The notes: generated by a model from the letters alone, not told the origin. DNA of 64,000 nt from Egicoccus halophilus (GCF_004300825.1 NZ_CP036250.1:2660001-2724000); one strand, 5' to 3'; positions 26,270-35,756 are shown, counted from the first letter of the stretch. A program made the numbers and translations.

Positions 26270-26669
26270 CTCGGGAGGAGCCGGCCGGTAAGCCGGATTC
26301 TGTTCCGCCGGCGGACCGGCGGTGGCGACCATCTCTCTGGGATGTCGGTCTCCCGACACCTCGTTGCGGCCCACCTGGGACGTGCCGCACGGCTCGCGCC
26401 GTGCGACGGGCGGGCAACCGTCGTCCCTGCTTGGCCTTGCTCCGGGTGGGGCTTGCCGAGCCACGGTGGTCACCCACCGTGCTGGTGAGCTCTTACCTCA
26501 CCGTTTCACCCTCACCACGACCCCGGAGGACCGTGGCGGTCTGTTCTCTGTGGCGCTTTCCACGTGTCACCACGCCTGGGGGTTACCCAGCACCCTGCCC
26601 TGAGGAGTCCGGACTTTCCTCACCCTGACCGAGGTCAGTGGCGCGGCCGCCTGGCCGACTCCTCCCGAG
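26270..26669 (-). ncRNA. rnpB: RNase P RNA, bacterial type A
   Basis: Catalytic RNA that trims tRNA 5' leaders. On the minus strand, the 5' end CTCGGGAGGAGTCGG pairs with the 3' end CCGGCTCCTCCCGAG to form helix P1. The universal GAGGAAAGTCCGGACTCC follows the start (plus coordinates about 26604-26621) and ACAGAATCCGGCTTACCGG lies near the 3' end (26284-26303). The roughly 400-nucleotide length fits type A RNAs of actinobacteria. The ends are set by the P1 pairing, so they may be off by a few bases. Confidence 0.97.
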
Positions 26670-26719
26670 CCAGGCAGGGTAGCGCGCGGCTCGGGACGGA
26701 CACACGCCGGCCGTCGGGT

Positions 26720-27202
26720 TCACCCGGAGGTCGCGGCCATCTCGAGGTAGACGAACGTGAGTGACGCCGACGCGACCGTCGTGTCCTGGGCGTCGGTGAC
26801 CGCGACCTCGACCTCCACGCGGGGGCGCTCGCCGGCGTCGGCGGCCGCCAGTGCCGGTGCGACGACGTCCTCGCCGACGTCGGCCGTGGCGTACAGCACT
26901 CCCCGTGCCGGCGCGACGTAGCGCACCGTCAGCCCACCGACCACGGGCACGTACCCACGCCCCAGCAACGGGGCCAGCCGTCCCGATGCTGCCAGCGCCC
27001 CCGCCAACTCGACCGGTGCCAGCTCGGCGATCGCGTGCACCCCACCGACGTGGTTGGCCAGGCGCTCGTCGGCCTGCAGACGGGTCCGCGCGCACCCGGT
27101 GGTCAGCTCGACGACCTCGACCCCCAGGTGCCGGTTGAACGGCAGTTCCTCCCCGAGCGCCCGCAGGCCGTCGAGCACCGCTGTGTCCGCCTGCGCCGCC
27201 AT
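26720..27202 (-). CDS. Hotdog-fold thioesterase-like protein (DUF4442 type)
   Basis: A 160-residue hotdog protein. Family features are LPFNRHLGVEVVELTTGCARTRLQ, the helix LANHVGGVHAIAELAPVELAGALA and the strand GLTVRYVAPARGVLYATADV, as in YiiD_C/DUF4442 domains related to acyl-CoA thioesterases. The ATG at 27202 is preceded by CGGAGGTGG. The substrate is unknown. It sits upstream of rnpB on the same strand, with a 50-base gap. Confidence 0.8.
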   Translation of the reverse strand: MAAQADTAVLDGLRALGEELPFNRHLGVEVVELTTGCARTRLQADERLANHVGGVHAIAELAPVELAGALAASGRLAPLLGRGYVPVVGGLTVRYVAPARGVLYATADVGEDVVAPALAAADAGERPRVEVEVAVTDAQDTTVASASLTFVYLEMAATSG

Positions 27203-27336
27203 GGCCACCTCCGGGTCGGCTCGCCACGCTAGTCCCCCGTCGGGCGCGGGCACCGCTCCGCCATCCGCCGGATTGCGGCGGGTCGACCGGGTACGCGCGT
27301 GCGGTCGGGTTCCTGCCGGTCTGGTTGGATGCGGTC

Positions 27337-28164
27337 ATGACCAGTTCCGAGCAGGCCGAGACCGTCCCACCCGCCAGCGGCCGCGCGATCGCGTGGGTCG
27401 ACGGGCGGGTACTGCCCGCCGCGGACGCGACGGTGCCGCTCACCGACGAGGGCTTCCTGCGCGGTGACGCCGTGTTCGAGGCGATGCTCGTCCGCGGCGG
27501 GCGCACCCACGCCCGCGACGCGCACCTGCAACGCCTGCGGCGCTCGGCGAAGGCCCTGGACCTGCCGTTGCCGCCGGTCGATCGGGCGATCGCCGACCTG
27601 CTCGCGGCCTTCGGCGCCCGGGACGGCGCGCTCCGGCTGATCGTGACCCGCGGCGGAGCGGTACGCGGGATCCTGGGTCCGGTGTCCTGGCCGGCCACGA
27701 TCTCCCTGGCCGTGGTCGAGGCACCGTGGCGCACCGCCATCTCCGGGGTCAAGACGCTGTCGTACGCGGTCAACCAGTGGGCGCTGCGCCAGGCGAACAC
27801 CCGGGAGGCCGACGACGCGCTGGTCGTCGACGGCGGCCTGGTGCACGAGCTGCCCAGCGGCGCCGTGGTGCTGGTGCACGACGGGGAGGTGTCGAGTCCC
27901 GACCCGCAGCGTCTGCCGATCCTCGACTCCATCACCGTCCGGTCGCTGGCCGAGGTCGTCGAGGTGGCCCGGACCGTGCCGGACCTCGACGCGTTGCGTG
28001 CCGCCGACGAGGTGTTCGTCGTGTCGGCGACCCGGCCCGTGCTGCCGGTCCACGCGGTGCTGTTCGACGGCGACGACGAAGTGGAGTACCCGGCTCCCGG
28101 GCCGGTCACCGAACGGCTGCGGGCCGCCTTCGCCGCCCGCGTGTCGGCGACGCTGGACCCCTGA
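27337..28164 (+). CDS. Class IV aminotransferase (PabC/Ilve-type fold)
   Basis: PLP enzyme of 275 residues. The N-terminus has VDGRVLPAADATVPLTDEGFLRGDAVFEAM, Arg in HLQRLRRSAKAL, and the PLP Lys in SGVKTLSYAVNQWALRQA; the end has the family block PILDSITVRSLAEVV. It most resembles aminodeoxychorismate lyase and D-amino acid/branched-chain aminotransferases, and these cannot be separated by eye. ATG at 27337 is used; a TTG four codons earlier is possible. It is followed by otsA after 99 bases. Confidence 0.87.
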   Translation: MTSSEQAETVPPASGRAIAWVDGRVLPAADATVPLTDEGFLRGDAVFEAMLVRGGRTHARDAHLQRLRRSAKALDLPLPPVDRAIADLLAAFGARDGALRLIVTRGGAVRGILGPVSWPATISLAVVEAPWRTAISGVKTLSYAVNQWALRQANTREADDALVVDGGLVHELPSGAVVLVHDGEVSSPDPQRLPILDSITVRSLAEVVEVARTVPDLDALRAADEVFVVSATRPVLPVHAVLFDGDDEVEYPAPGPVTERLRAAFAARVSATLDP

Positions 28165-28263
28165 ACGACGTCGCAGGCTCGGTACGACCGGCCGCCGTCG
28201 GAGAGCGCGGACTCGCCGGTCGGCTCGTTAGGCTCCGCGACGACCCCGAGGAGAGCGCCCGTC

Positions 28264-29697
28264 ATGACCGCGCCGCAGCTGCTCGACGAGGTCCGACGCC
28301 GTCCACTGGTCGTGGTCGCCAACCGCCTGCCGGTCACGCAGACCGAGGACGGCTGGGAGGCCTCCGCGGGCGGGCTGGTGACCGCGTTGCGTCCGGTGAT
28401 CGCCGAGACGGGTGGCGCCTGGATCGGCTGGGACGACGACGCCGACGCGGTGCCCCGCCGCGTCGAGGGTCTGCATGCCGACCTGCACGCGGTCTCGCTC
28501 ACCGCCGAGGAGGTCGCCGGCCACTACCACGGCTTCTCCAACCGCACGCTGTGGCCGTTGTTCCACGACGCGGTGGTGCAACCGGTCATCGACCGCAGCT
28601 GGTGGCAGGCCTACCAGGAGGTCAACCGCCGGTTCGCCGAGGTCGCCCACCGGGTGATCGCCGATGCCGACGAGCCGCCGCTGTTGTGGGTGCAGGACTA
28701 CCACCTGCTGCTGCTGCCGGACCTGCTGCGGCGGCTCAGCCCGCAGAGCCCGATCGGGCTGTTCCTGCACGTTCCGTTCCCCCCGCCGGAGCTGATGGCA
28801 CGCCTGCCGTGGCGCGACCAGCTGCTGCAGGGAATGCTCGCCGCCGACTCGATCGGCTTCCACACCACCCGGTACCGGGACAACTTCGTCCGCTCGGTGC
28901 AGCAGTTGTTCACGGGCATCACCTCGCTGGGCGACACCCTGGCGCTGCCCGACGGCCGTTACGTGCAGACGGTGGCGCACCCGATCTCGATCGACACCGA
29001 GGAGTTCAGCGACCTGGCCAACGACCCGGAGACCGAGCGCGAGCTCGCCGAGCTGCGCGAGCAGTTCGCCGGCCGCAAGGTGTTCCTCGGGGTGGACCGA
29101 CTCGACTACACCAAGGGCATCCGTCACCGCCTGCAGTCCATCGAGCTGCTCCTCGAGGAACACCCGGAGCTGCGGGGCGAGATCGCCTTCGTGCAGATCG
29201 CGGTCCCCAGCCGCGACGACGTGGAGGAGTACCGGGACCTGCGCACCCAGGTCGAGACCGAGGTCGGGCGCATCAACGGTCGGTTCACCGAACCCGGGTC
29301 CGACGTGCCCGTGCACTACCTCTACCGGGGGGTGCCGCGCACCCGTCTGGCCGCCTACTACCGGCTCGCCGACGTGATGTGCATCACCCCGCTCAAGGAC
29401 GGGATGAACCTCGTCGCCAAGGAGTTCGTCACCGTCCAGGCCGCCGCCGGCGAGGCCGGGACCCTGCTGCTCAGCGAGTTCACCGGCGCCGCCCAGGAAT
29501 TCGAGCAGGACGCCGTGCGGTGCAACCCGTTCGACTCCGAGGGCACCAGCCACCTGATGGCCGCCGCGCTGCAGCTCGACGAGGGCGACCGCCGCCAACG
29601 GATCGGTCGGATGGCGGAGGCGGTCCGCTCCTGCGACGTGTTCCGCTGGGTGGACGACGAACTGTCCGACATCGCCCGGGGGCACGCCTCACCATGA
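28264..29697 (+). CDS. otsA: Trehalose-6-phosphate synthase
   Basis: GT20 glycosyltransferase joining UDP-glucose (or another NDP-glucose) and glucose-6-phosphate. The 477-residue protein has the N-terminal VVVANRLPVT and SAGGLVTAL loop, QDYHLLLLPDLLRR, HVPFPPPELMARLPW, SIGFHTTRYRDNF, GVDRLDYTKGI and ITPLKDGMNLVAKEF. ATG at 28264 is preceded by CGAGGAGAG. The stop overlaps the otsB start (ATGA). The pair makes trehalose, a compatible solute. Confidence 0.97.
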   Translation: MTAPQLLDEVRRRPLVVVANRLPVTQTEDGWEASAGGLVTALRPVIAETGGAWIGWDDDADAVPRRVEGLHADLHAVSLTAEEVAGHYHGFSNRTLWPLFHDAVVQPVIDRSWWQAYQEVNRRFAEVAHRVIADADEPPLLWVQDYHLLLLPDLLRRLSPQSPIGLFLHVPFPPPELMARLPWRDQLLQGMLAADSIGFHTTRYRDNFVRSVQQLFTGITSLGDTLALPDGRYVQTVAHPISIDTEEFSDLANDPETERELAELREQFAGRKVFLGVDRLDYTKGIRHRLQSIELLLEEHPELRGEIAFVQIAVPSRDDVEEYRDLRTQVETEVGRINGRFTEPGSDVPVHYLYRGVPRTRLAAYYRLADVMCITPLKDGMNLVAKEFVTVQAAAGEAGTLLLSEFTGAAQEFEQDAVRCNPFDSEGTSHLMAAALQLDEGDRRQRIGRMAEAVRSCDVFRWVDDELSDIARGHASP

Positions 29698-30482
29698 ACC
29701 TCGACGACCCGATCCAGCTCGCCGACGAACTCGGCCCGGTCGAGGACTGGTTGCTCGTCCTGGACTTCGACGGGGTGCTCTCCCCCATCGTGGAGCGCCC
29801 GGAGGACGCCGCGCCCGCCGACGGGGTGGTCGCCGCCGTGGAGCGGCTGGCCGCCCGCACCCCGGTCGCGGTCGTCTCGGGGCGGCCGATCGCCGAGCTG
29901 GACGCGCGTCTGGGGCGCCTGCCGATCACCTACGCGGGAGGGCACGGGGCCGAGGTACGCACCGCCGAGGGCGAACCCAGTGCGTTCGTCGACGTCGACA
30001 CGGTCGCCGGCGTCCTCGACGAGCTCGAGACCCACCTGCGCGAGCGCCTGCCCGACGACGCCGGCTGGCAGGTCGAGCGCAAGACCGCCTCCCTGGCCGT
30101 CCACCACCGTCGGGTCGCCGACGACCTGCGCGACGCGACGTTGCCCGAGGTACTGGACCTGCTCGAACAGCGGCGGCAGGACGGTCCCGGTTTCGAGGTC
30201 CTGGCCGGCAAGGCCGTGGTCGAGCTGCGACCGGCCGGGGTCGACAAGGGGCGGGCCCTGGCCTGGATCGCCGAGCGCACCCCCGGCCGACGACCGCTCG
30301 TGCTCGGCGACGACGTGACCGACGAGGACGCCTTCCGGGAGGCCGACCGCCGTGACGGTCTCGGCATCCTGGTCGCCGACACCGCGCGCGCTACGGTGGC
30401 ACGTCGCCGCCTGCGGGACCCCGACGACGTGGTCGCGTTCCTGTGCGCCCTCGGGGACGCCGGAGGCGACGCTGGTCCCTGA
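29694..30482 (+). CDS. otsB: Trehalose-6-phosphate phosphatase
   Basis: HAD-superfamily phosphatase of 262 residues removing phosphate from trehalose-6-phosphate. Motif I is LVLDFDGVLSPI (about residues 21-32; the second Asp position of DxDGxL is retained), motif II is VAVVSGRPIAEL, and motifs III/IV are KGRALAWI and LGDDVTDEDAF. Start overlaps the otsA stop. No second phosphatase gene is visible nearby. Confidence 0.96.
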   Translation: MNLDDPIQLADELGPVEDWLLVLDFDGVLSPIVERPEDAAPADGVVAAVERLAARTPVAVVSGRPIAELDARLGRLPITYAGGHGAEVRTAEGEPSAFVDVDTVAGVLDELETHLRERLPDDAGWQVERKTASLAVHHRRVADDLRDATLPEVLDLLEQRRQDGPGFEVLAGKAVVELRPAGVDKGRALAWIAERTPGRRPLVLGDDVTDEDAFREADRRDGLGILVADTARATVARRRLRDPDDVVAFLCALGDAGGDAGP

Positions 30483-30518
30483 CCGGCCACACATCCGCGA
30501 CCCGGTGACGAGGACGAG

Positions 30519-31400
30519 GTGGGACGACCGACGCTGCCCGGCACGACCCGCACGCGGCTGACCGAGGCCGCCGCGGCGCTGCGTCCGCGGCCCGTGCGGA
30601 TCGCCGTCCTCGCGGGGTCGCTCGCGGTCAGCGTCGGGCTGCACCTCGCGCTCGGTGACGGCAACGTCGCCTGGTTGCTGGCGCCGATCGTCCTGCTCGC
30701 CGGGTTGGCCGGCGGGGTGCGGCCGGCGCTGGGGTACGCCGGCGCGGCGGCGCTCGCCCACCTCGCCGTCGACCTGACCCAGCAGCCCTCGCCGGCCGAC
30801 ACCATCGGGTTCCTGGCGCGATCGGCGGCCCTGCCGTGGCTGGCGGTGGTGGGGGCCGCCGGAACGGATCTGGCTCGGGCCAAGGAGAAGGCGGTCCAGC
30901 GCTCGGTCCGGGAGGACCCGGTCACCGGTCTGCTCAACGTCCGGGTGTTCTACGACCAGCTGGCGCAACTGCGCCGGGCCGAGGAGCCGTTCACGATCCT
31001 GTTGGCCGACATCCGCGGGATGCGCACCCTGAACGAGCGGTGGGGACATCCGACCGGCACGGAGGCCGTTCGGGTGCTGGCCCACGTCCTGCGTCGCGCG
31101 TCAGGCAAGGAACTGCGTGCCTGTCGGCTCGGCAGCGACGAGGTGGCCATGGCCCTGACCGGCTCGGAGCGCGAACGTGCCGGCGACATCCTCCAGCACG
31201 TCGTCACCCGCCTGCACGACGAGCAGGTCGTCCTGCCCGACGGGAGCTGGTTCGAGGTGCACGCCGCCTACGGCCTGGCGCGGTACCCCGAGGACGCCGG
31301 CGACGAGGTCTCGCTGCTGCGGGCCGCTGATCGCGCCAAGGAGCGGGCCAAGGCCGCCGGCCTGGATCGAGCCGCCGCCGCCGACGGCCGCGTGCTCTGA
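30519..31400 (+). CDS. Membrane GGDEF-domain protein with a degenerate signature
   Basis: A 293-residue protein with about three N-terminal membrane segments (residues 25-105) followed by a GGDEF fold (VREDPVTGLLNVRVFYDQLAQL, FTILLADIRGMRTLNERWGH). The active-site signature reads RLGSDEVAM instead of the usual RxGGDEFx, so two of the five signature residues differ and catalysis of c-di-GMP synthesis is doubtful. It may bind nucleotides or another protein instead. The GTG at 30519 lies close behind GAGGACGAG. It follows otsB after 36 bases on the same strand and may be co-transcribed. Confidence 0.8.
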   Translation: MGRPTLPGTTRTRLTEAAAALRPRPVRIAVLAGSLAVSVGLHLALGDGNVAWLLAPIVLLAGLAGGVRPALGYAGAAALAHLAVDLTQQPSPADTIGFLARSAALPWLAVVGAAGTDLARAKEKAVQRSVREDPVTGLLNVRVFYDQLAQLRRAEEPFTILLADIRGMRTLNERWGHPTGTEAVRVLAHVLRRASGKELRACRLGSDEVAMALTGSERERAGDILQHVVTRLHDEQVVLPDGSWFEVHAAYGLARYPEDAGDEVSLLRAADRAKERAKAAGLDRAAAADGRVL

Positions 31401-31447
31401 CCACCACCACCCGTCGCGGCCGCGACCGGACGGGCGCGGCGCTTCGC

Positions 31448-32188
31448 CTAGTCGGCGACCACGAGCAGCCGGCGGCACTGCGGACAGCTCGTCAACGCCG
31501 GACCCTCGTACAGCTCCCCCACGTCGGCGTACGACATCTCGATGCGGCACGCGGTGCAGGCGTTGCCGTCGAGCCGGCCGATGCCGGTGCCGCCGCCGCG
31601 TCGGGCGGCCTCCTCGTAGCGTTCGAGCAGCGGCCCGGGGAGCTCGGCGGCCTGCCGGTCGCGCATCGCGCGCAGCTCGCCGAGCTCGGCCAGCCAGTCC
31701 TTCGCGGACTCGTCGAGGGTCACCTCGAGTTCGGCGATCCGCTGGCGTTCGGCCTCGGCGCCCTGCAGCAGCTCGGTACTGCGCTGCTCGAGCTCATCGA
31801 GCCGCTCCATGACCGCCAGCATGGAATCCTCGTGCTCCTCGATGCGCCGCACGGTGGCGTCGACCTCGGCCTCGACCGACTTGAGCTCGCGGGCGTTGGT
31901 CACCGACCCGTCGTAGAGGCGGACGCGCTCGGCGTCGCGCCGCTCGATGAGCACGTCCGTCTCGCGCTCGAGCTGCCGCTGCTCGGCGTTGGCTCGCTCG
32001 AGCTCGACGCGAAGGTCCTCGTGCTGCCGTCGCAGCTCCGCGACCCGCTCGTTGGCCTCGACCAGCTGCTGCTGCTCGGGCAGGTCGTCGAGGATGTGCT
32101 GCACCTTGCGCACGCGATGGTCGGTGGCCTGCAGCTCGAGCAGACGCTCGAGGTCCTCGGAAGTCGGATCCGCCACCGTCATCTCCAC
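31448..32188 (-). CDS. Coiled-coil protein with C-terminal C4 zinc ribbon (CT398/FlgZ-like)
   Basis: A 246-residue cytoplasmic protein. Residues about 10-190 form a long coiled coil rich in Glu, Arg and Leu; the C-terminus has CTAC and CPQC pairs that build a zinc ribbon, the arrangement of PF02591 (CT398/HP0958-like) proteins. Such proteins are widespread in actinobacteria next to Nif3 genes. Start overlaps the end of the Nif3 gene by 10 bases, so they are translated together. Its molecular role is not established. Confidence 0.9.
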   Translation of the reverse strand: MEMTVADPTSEDLERLLELQATDHRVRKVQHILDDLPEQQQLVEANERVAELRRQHEDLRVELERANAEQRQLERETDVLIERRDAERVRLYDGSVTNARELKSVEAEVDATVRRIEEHEDSMLAVMERLDELEQRSTELLQGAEAERQRIAELEVTLDESAKDWLAELGELRAMRDRQAAELPGPLLERYEEAARRGGGTGIGRLDGNACTACRIEMSYADVGELYEGPALTSCPQCRRLLVVAD

Positions 32189-33300
32189 GTGGTCGTCGGC
32201 GTGGTCGACGCTATCACCGGGGCCACCAGCCCCCGTCCGTCGGCGGCCGTGGACAGCCGTTCGATCCAGGCCGGCAGCGCGGCCACCTCGGTGGCGTGGT
32301 GGCCGGCGTCGATCAGCGCCAGGCCCTGCTCGAGCGCGTCGAGGGTGACGTGGTGGCGCAGGTCACCGGTGACGTACACGTCGGCGCCGGCTCGCAGCGC
32401 GTCGCCGAGGTGCCCGTCACCGGCGCCGCCGACGACGGCGACGGTCCGCACCGGGCGGTCGGGGTCGCCCGCGTAGCGCAGGTGCGGGGCGGGCAGCCGC
32501 TCGCGGACGATCGCGGCGAGCGCCTCGAGCGACGTCGTCTCCTGGAGCACACCGACGCGGCCGAGCCCGACCTCGGCGCCGGCCAGCAACGGGTGCAGGT
32601 CGTAGGCGGCCTGCTCGTAGGGATGCGCGGCGTGCAGGGCGGCGACGACCGCTCCGGCCCGGCGGCGTGGAAGCACCACCTCGAGGCGCCATTCCTCCTC
32701 GGCGGCGTCCCGGCCGACGCCCTCACCGCTGTAGGGGTCGCTGCCCGGCAGCGGACGGAAGGTGCCCGTCCCCCGCATCCGGAAGCTGCACCGCTCGTAG
32801 TCCCCGATCCGTCCCGCTCCGGCCGCCGTCACCGCGTCGAGGACCCGGTCGAGCGCCTCGGGCGGGACGAAGGTGACCAGCTTGAGCTCGTCCGCCTCGC
32901 GCAGTTCGGTCGTCAGCGGCCGCACGTCGCGCAGGCCGAGCGCACGCACGACGGGGTCGGAGGTGCCGGCGCCGTCACGGGCGACGTCGAGGTTGGTGTG
33001 CGCGGCCGCGACGGCGACGCCGACACGGGCGGCCGCCAGCGCCGTGCGACCACTCGCCGTGGCCGGGGTCAACGCCGTCAGGGGGCGGAACAGCAGCGGG
33101 TGGTGCGCGACGACCAGGGTGTCGGGTTCCCTGGCGGCCTCCGCGACCACGGCACCGGTGACGTCGAGCGACACGAGCACCCGCGCGACCGGCCACGCCG
33201 GGTCGCCGACCTGCAGCCCGACGGCGTCCCAGCGCATCGCCTCGGCCGGTGGGTAGCGCTCGTGCAGCAGTGCCAGCCAGTCGCCGACGGTCTCGCGCAT
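32179..33300 (-). CDS. Nif3-like dinuclear metal-centre protein (YqfO/GTP cyclohydrolase I type 2 family)
   Basis: A 373-residue hexamer-forming metal protein. Metal ligands are in VVAHHPLLFRPL, AAHTNLDVA and the C-terminal TGDLRHH and DAGHHATE. A middle insertion (about residues 130-245) is the PII-like domain found in YqfO-type members. ATG at 33300 follows GAGGAG; an earlier in-frame start at 33351 is less likely. The zinc-ribbon gene overlaps its end. The physiological substrate is not known. Confidence 0.92.
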   Translation of the reverse strand: MRETVGDWLALLHERYPPAEAMRWDAVGLQVGDPAWPVARVLVSLDVTGAVVAEAAREPDTLVVAHHPLLFRPLTALTPATASGRTALAAARVGVAVAAAHTNLDVARDGAGTSDPVVRALGLRDVRPLTTELREADELKLVTFVPPEALDRVLDAVTAAGAGRIGDYERCSFRMRGTGTFRPLPGSDPYSGEGVGRDAAEEEWRLEVVLPRRRAGAVVAALHAAHPYEQAAYDLHPLLAGAEVGLGRVGVLQETTSLEALAAIVRERLPAPHLRYAGDPDRPVRTVAVVGGAGDGHLGDALRAGADVYVTGDLRHHVTLDALEQGLALIDAGHHATEVAALPAWIERLSTAADGRGLVAPVIASTTPTTTWR

Positions 33301-33419
33301 GGGCGCCGGTCTCCTCGTCGCGAGCGGAGCCGACGAGCCTAGTGGGCCCACCCGGGCAGCGGTTCGGGCGTCGGCGGGCTCGGCGGTCGGCGGTACACCG
33401 CTAGGCTGCGCGCCTGCAC

Positions 33420-33493
33420 GGGCGGTTAGCTCAGTTGGCCAGAGCGCCTCGTTTACACCGAGGAGGTCGGGGGTTCGAGCCCCTCACCGCCCA
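33420..33493 (+). tRNA. tRNA-Val, anticodon TAC
   Basis: Acceptor arms GGGCGGT (33420-33426) and ACCGCCC (33486-33492) pair fully. The D-arm is GCTCAGTTGGCCAGAGC; the anticodon stem CCTCG/CGAGG carries loop TTTACAC, giving anticodon TAC (reads GTA). The T-arm has TTCGAGC in GGGGG/CCCTC. The 3' CCA is not encoded in full (ACCT follows). It stands between the divergent Nif3 gene and a hypothetical gene. Confidence 0.97.
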
Positions 33494-33553
33494 CCTGGGG
33501 CGGCGCGTCGGCGCCGTGCCGGCACGCGGTCGCCGAGGAGGCAGGAACCACAC

Positions 33554-34192
33554 GTGAGCCGAGGCATCGACCGGTTCGAGGGCGCCATCGCGGCGGCGGG
33601 GTTCGCCAGCGGGCACATGACGGTCGTCGGGATGTGGCACGACTCGCCGCTCGGGGCCTTCGCCGACGTGATGTGGATCCATCCCGACGGGCGCCGGGTG
33701 CTGCTCGCCCCCTCCCCCGCGGTCCGCGACTTCGTCACCAGCGTGTACGCCTTCGACGAGACCAGGATCGTGCCCGTGACCGGTGGCTGGAACGGTCGCG
33801 ACATCGCGGTGCAGGCCGGACCGCTGTACCTGCGCCTGGCACCGCGGCCGCGCGACTGGCGGTCCTGGGTGTTCGCCGCCCGACCGCGGGTCCTTCGCCG
33901 GTCGCCGACCTGGCTCGCCTTCGAGGACCGGCTGGCGCCGCTGCTGGCGCGTCCGCTGCTCGGTGGCGCACCCGGTGTCCGGCTCGCCGGCGTGACCCCC
34001 GGCGGGCGGCAGGAGTGGTTCAGCGTCGACGACTACCGCCCGCTCGCCGACGGCCGTCTGAAGGTCGAGGGTGCCGACGCCGGTCCGCTGGTCGCGTTGC
34101 GACCGGGCCTCGGCGTCGGCCTGTCGGACTTCCCGACCCGCCCGGCGTTGGTGCAGCTGGCCACGCTGATCGAGGCGCCCGCGGCCGGCTGA
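33554..34192 (+). CDS. Conserved actinobacterial hypothetical protein
   Basis: A 212-residue soluble protein I cannot place. It has blocks such as GMWHDSPLGAFADVMWIHPDGRRVLLAP, YLRLAPRPRDWRSWVFAARP and TPGGRQEWFSVDDYRPL, and resembles hypothetical proteins common in actinobacteria. There is no signal peptide or membrane segment. The GTG at 33554 is preceded by CAGGAA. It directly follows tRNA-Val and may be read from the same promoter. Confidence 0.75.
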   Translation: MSRGIDRFEGAIAAAGFASGHMTVVGMWHDSPLGAFADVMWIHPDGRRVLLAPSPAVRDFVTSVYAFDETRIVPVTGGWNGRDIAVQAGPLYLRLAPRPRDWRSWVFAARPRVLRRSPTWLAFEDRLAPLLARPLLGGAPGVRLAGVTPGGRQEWFSVDDYRPLADGRLKVEGADAGPLVALRPGLGVGLSDFPTRPALVQLATLIEAPAAG

Positions 34193-34226
34193 GTCCGCCG
34201 AGCGCGGGTGCCCCGTTGCGTCGGGG

Positions 34227-35756
34227 TCACAGCTCGCGCAGTGCCTCCGGGCGCAGATGCACGGCGCGCCGGCCGGCGGCACGGAGTGCGGCGAGGTCGC
34301 CGGCGGCCTGGGCCCGCTTGAGACGTCCGAAGCTGTGGTCGCGTCCCGGCACGTCGGCGTCACGCGCGTCCTCGCCGACCACCACCAGGAACCGGCCCGT
34401 GTTCGGCCCGCCCTTGTGCAGCTGTCCGGTCGAGTGCAGGTAGCGCGGACCGATGCCCACGGTCACCGGCACCCCGAGGCGGGAACGCAGCCGGGTGGCC
34501 GCGGCATGCAGCGCCTGCTCGTCGTCCCCGCCGGGGGTGACGAAGCCGAGCAGTGCCACGTAGTCACCGGCCGCGACGTCGGCGAGCACCTCGTCGGCGT
34601 TCCCGGTCGGCGGCAGGTCCTCTCCCGAGGACAACACCCGGTCGGTCGCCGTCTTCGCCGACTGCACGTCGGGCTGGTCGAACGGGTTGATGCCGAGCAG
34701 TGCTCCGGCGACCGCGGTCGCCACCTCCCAGCGCACGACCTCGCCGGCCAGCTGCTCGGGCCCCGACCACGGCAGCTGCACCACCGGATGACCGGCGCGG
34801 GCGACCGCCTCGGCCGCGGGCGAGGCACCCAGGACGACCACGAGGCGGTCGTCGCCCCAACGGTCGGCGTCGGCGAGGTCGGCGTCGAGCACGGGCAGCA
34901 CCCCGACCCCCTGCTTGCCGGTCGACTCCGCCACGAGCTGCTCGACCCACAGGCCGAAGGTCGCGACCTCGTCGGGTAGGACGAGCACCAACTTGTCGCG
35001 GCCGGCCCGGTGGGCGGCGGCGATGGTCGCCCCCAGCACGGCCGGGGAGTTGACCGACGGGTCCTGGCTCCGCGCCGCCGCGAGCTGCTCACGCGCCGGG
35101 GCGAGGTGCGCGTCGAGATCGACCCCGAGCAGCGCCGCGGGGAGCAACCCGAACGGCGTCAGGGCACTGAAGCGGCCTCCGACGTCGGGCTGGCCGTGGA
35201 CGACCGCGCGGTATCCACGCTCGGAGGCCTCGCGTTCCAGCGCACTTCCCGGGTCGGTGATGGGCAGGATGTGCCGCCCCGCACCGGCCGCCGTGTGCAC
35301 GTCCACCAACCGCTCGCGGAACCGCGCCAGGTGACAGGCCATCTCCACGGTCCCGCCGGACTTCGACGCCGGGACCAGCAGCGTCGCCTGCCAGGGCAGC
35401 TCCTCCTCGGCGGCGATGACGGCGGCCGGGTCGACCGAGTCGAGCACCCGCAGACGCGGATGGCCGGCCGCGGCGCCGTACGTGGTGGCCAGGACCTCCG
35501 GGTACAGCGACGAACCACCCATCCCCACCAGCAGCACGTCGGTGATCCCGTCGGCGACCACGTCGGCGACCAGCCGTTCGAGCTCGCCTCGCACCTCGTC
35601 CGCCCGCTCGGGCGCGTCGAGCCACCCGAGCCGGTCCTCGATCTCGGTGGGGTCGTCCCGCCAGACGGTGTGGTCCCGGTCCCACATCCGCGGGACCACC
35701 TCCAGCGCCTGGCGGGTGGCGTCGGCGACGGCGTCGGTGAGCGGGCCGAGGGTCAT
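34227..35756 (-). CDS. pgi: Glucose-6-phosphate isomerase
   Basis: Interconverts glucose-6-phosphate and fructose-6-phosphate. The 509-residue protein has the SIS-type phosphate loop VGMGGSSLYPEVL, VPASKSGGTVEM, GRFSALTPFGLLP and the C-terminal YLHSTGQLHKGGPNTGRFLVV. The sequence resembles the isomerase half of transaldolase-isomerase fusions of actinobacteria more than the canonical enzyme, but no transaldolase domain is attached here. ATG at 35756. It supplies or consumes the fructose-6-phosphate produced by amino sugar breakdown at 52-63 kb. Confidence 0.93.
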   Translation of the reverse strand: MTLGPLTDAVADATRQALEVVPRMWDRDHTVWRDDPTEIEDRLGWLDAPERADEVRGELERLVADVVADGITDVLLVGMGGSSLYPEVLATTYGAAAGHPRLRVLDSVDPAAVIAAEEELPWQATLLVPASKSGGTVEMACHLARFRERLVDVHTAAGAGRHILPITDPGSALEREASERGYRAVVHGQPDVGGRFSALTPFGLLPAALLGVDLDAHLAPAREQLAAARSQDPSVNSPAVLGATIAAAHRAGRDKLVLVLPDEVATFGLWVEQLVAESTGKQGVGVLPVLDADLADADRWGDDRLVVVLGASPAAEAVARAGHPVVQLPWSGPEQLAGEVVRWEVATAVAGALLGINPFDQPDVQSAKTATDRVLSSGEDLPPTGNADEVLADVAAGDYVALLGFVTPGGDDEQALHAAATRLRSRLGVPVTVGIGPRYLHSTGQLHKGGPNTGRFLVVVGEDARDADVPGRDHSFGRLKRAQAAGDLAALRAAGRRAVHLRPEALREL

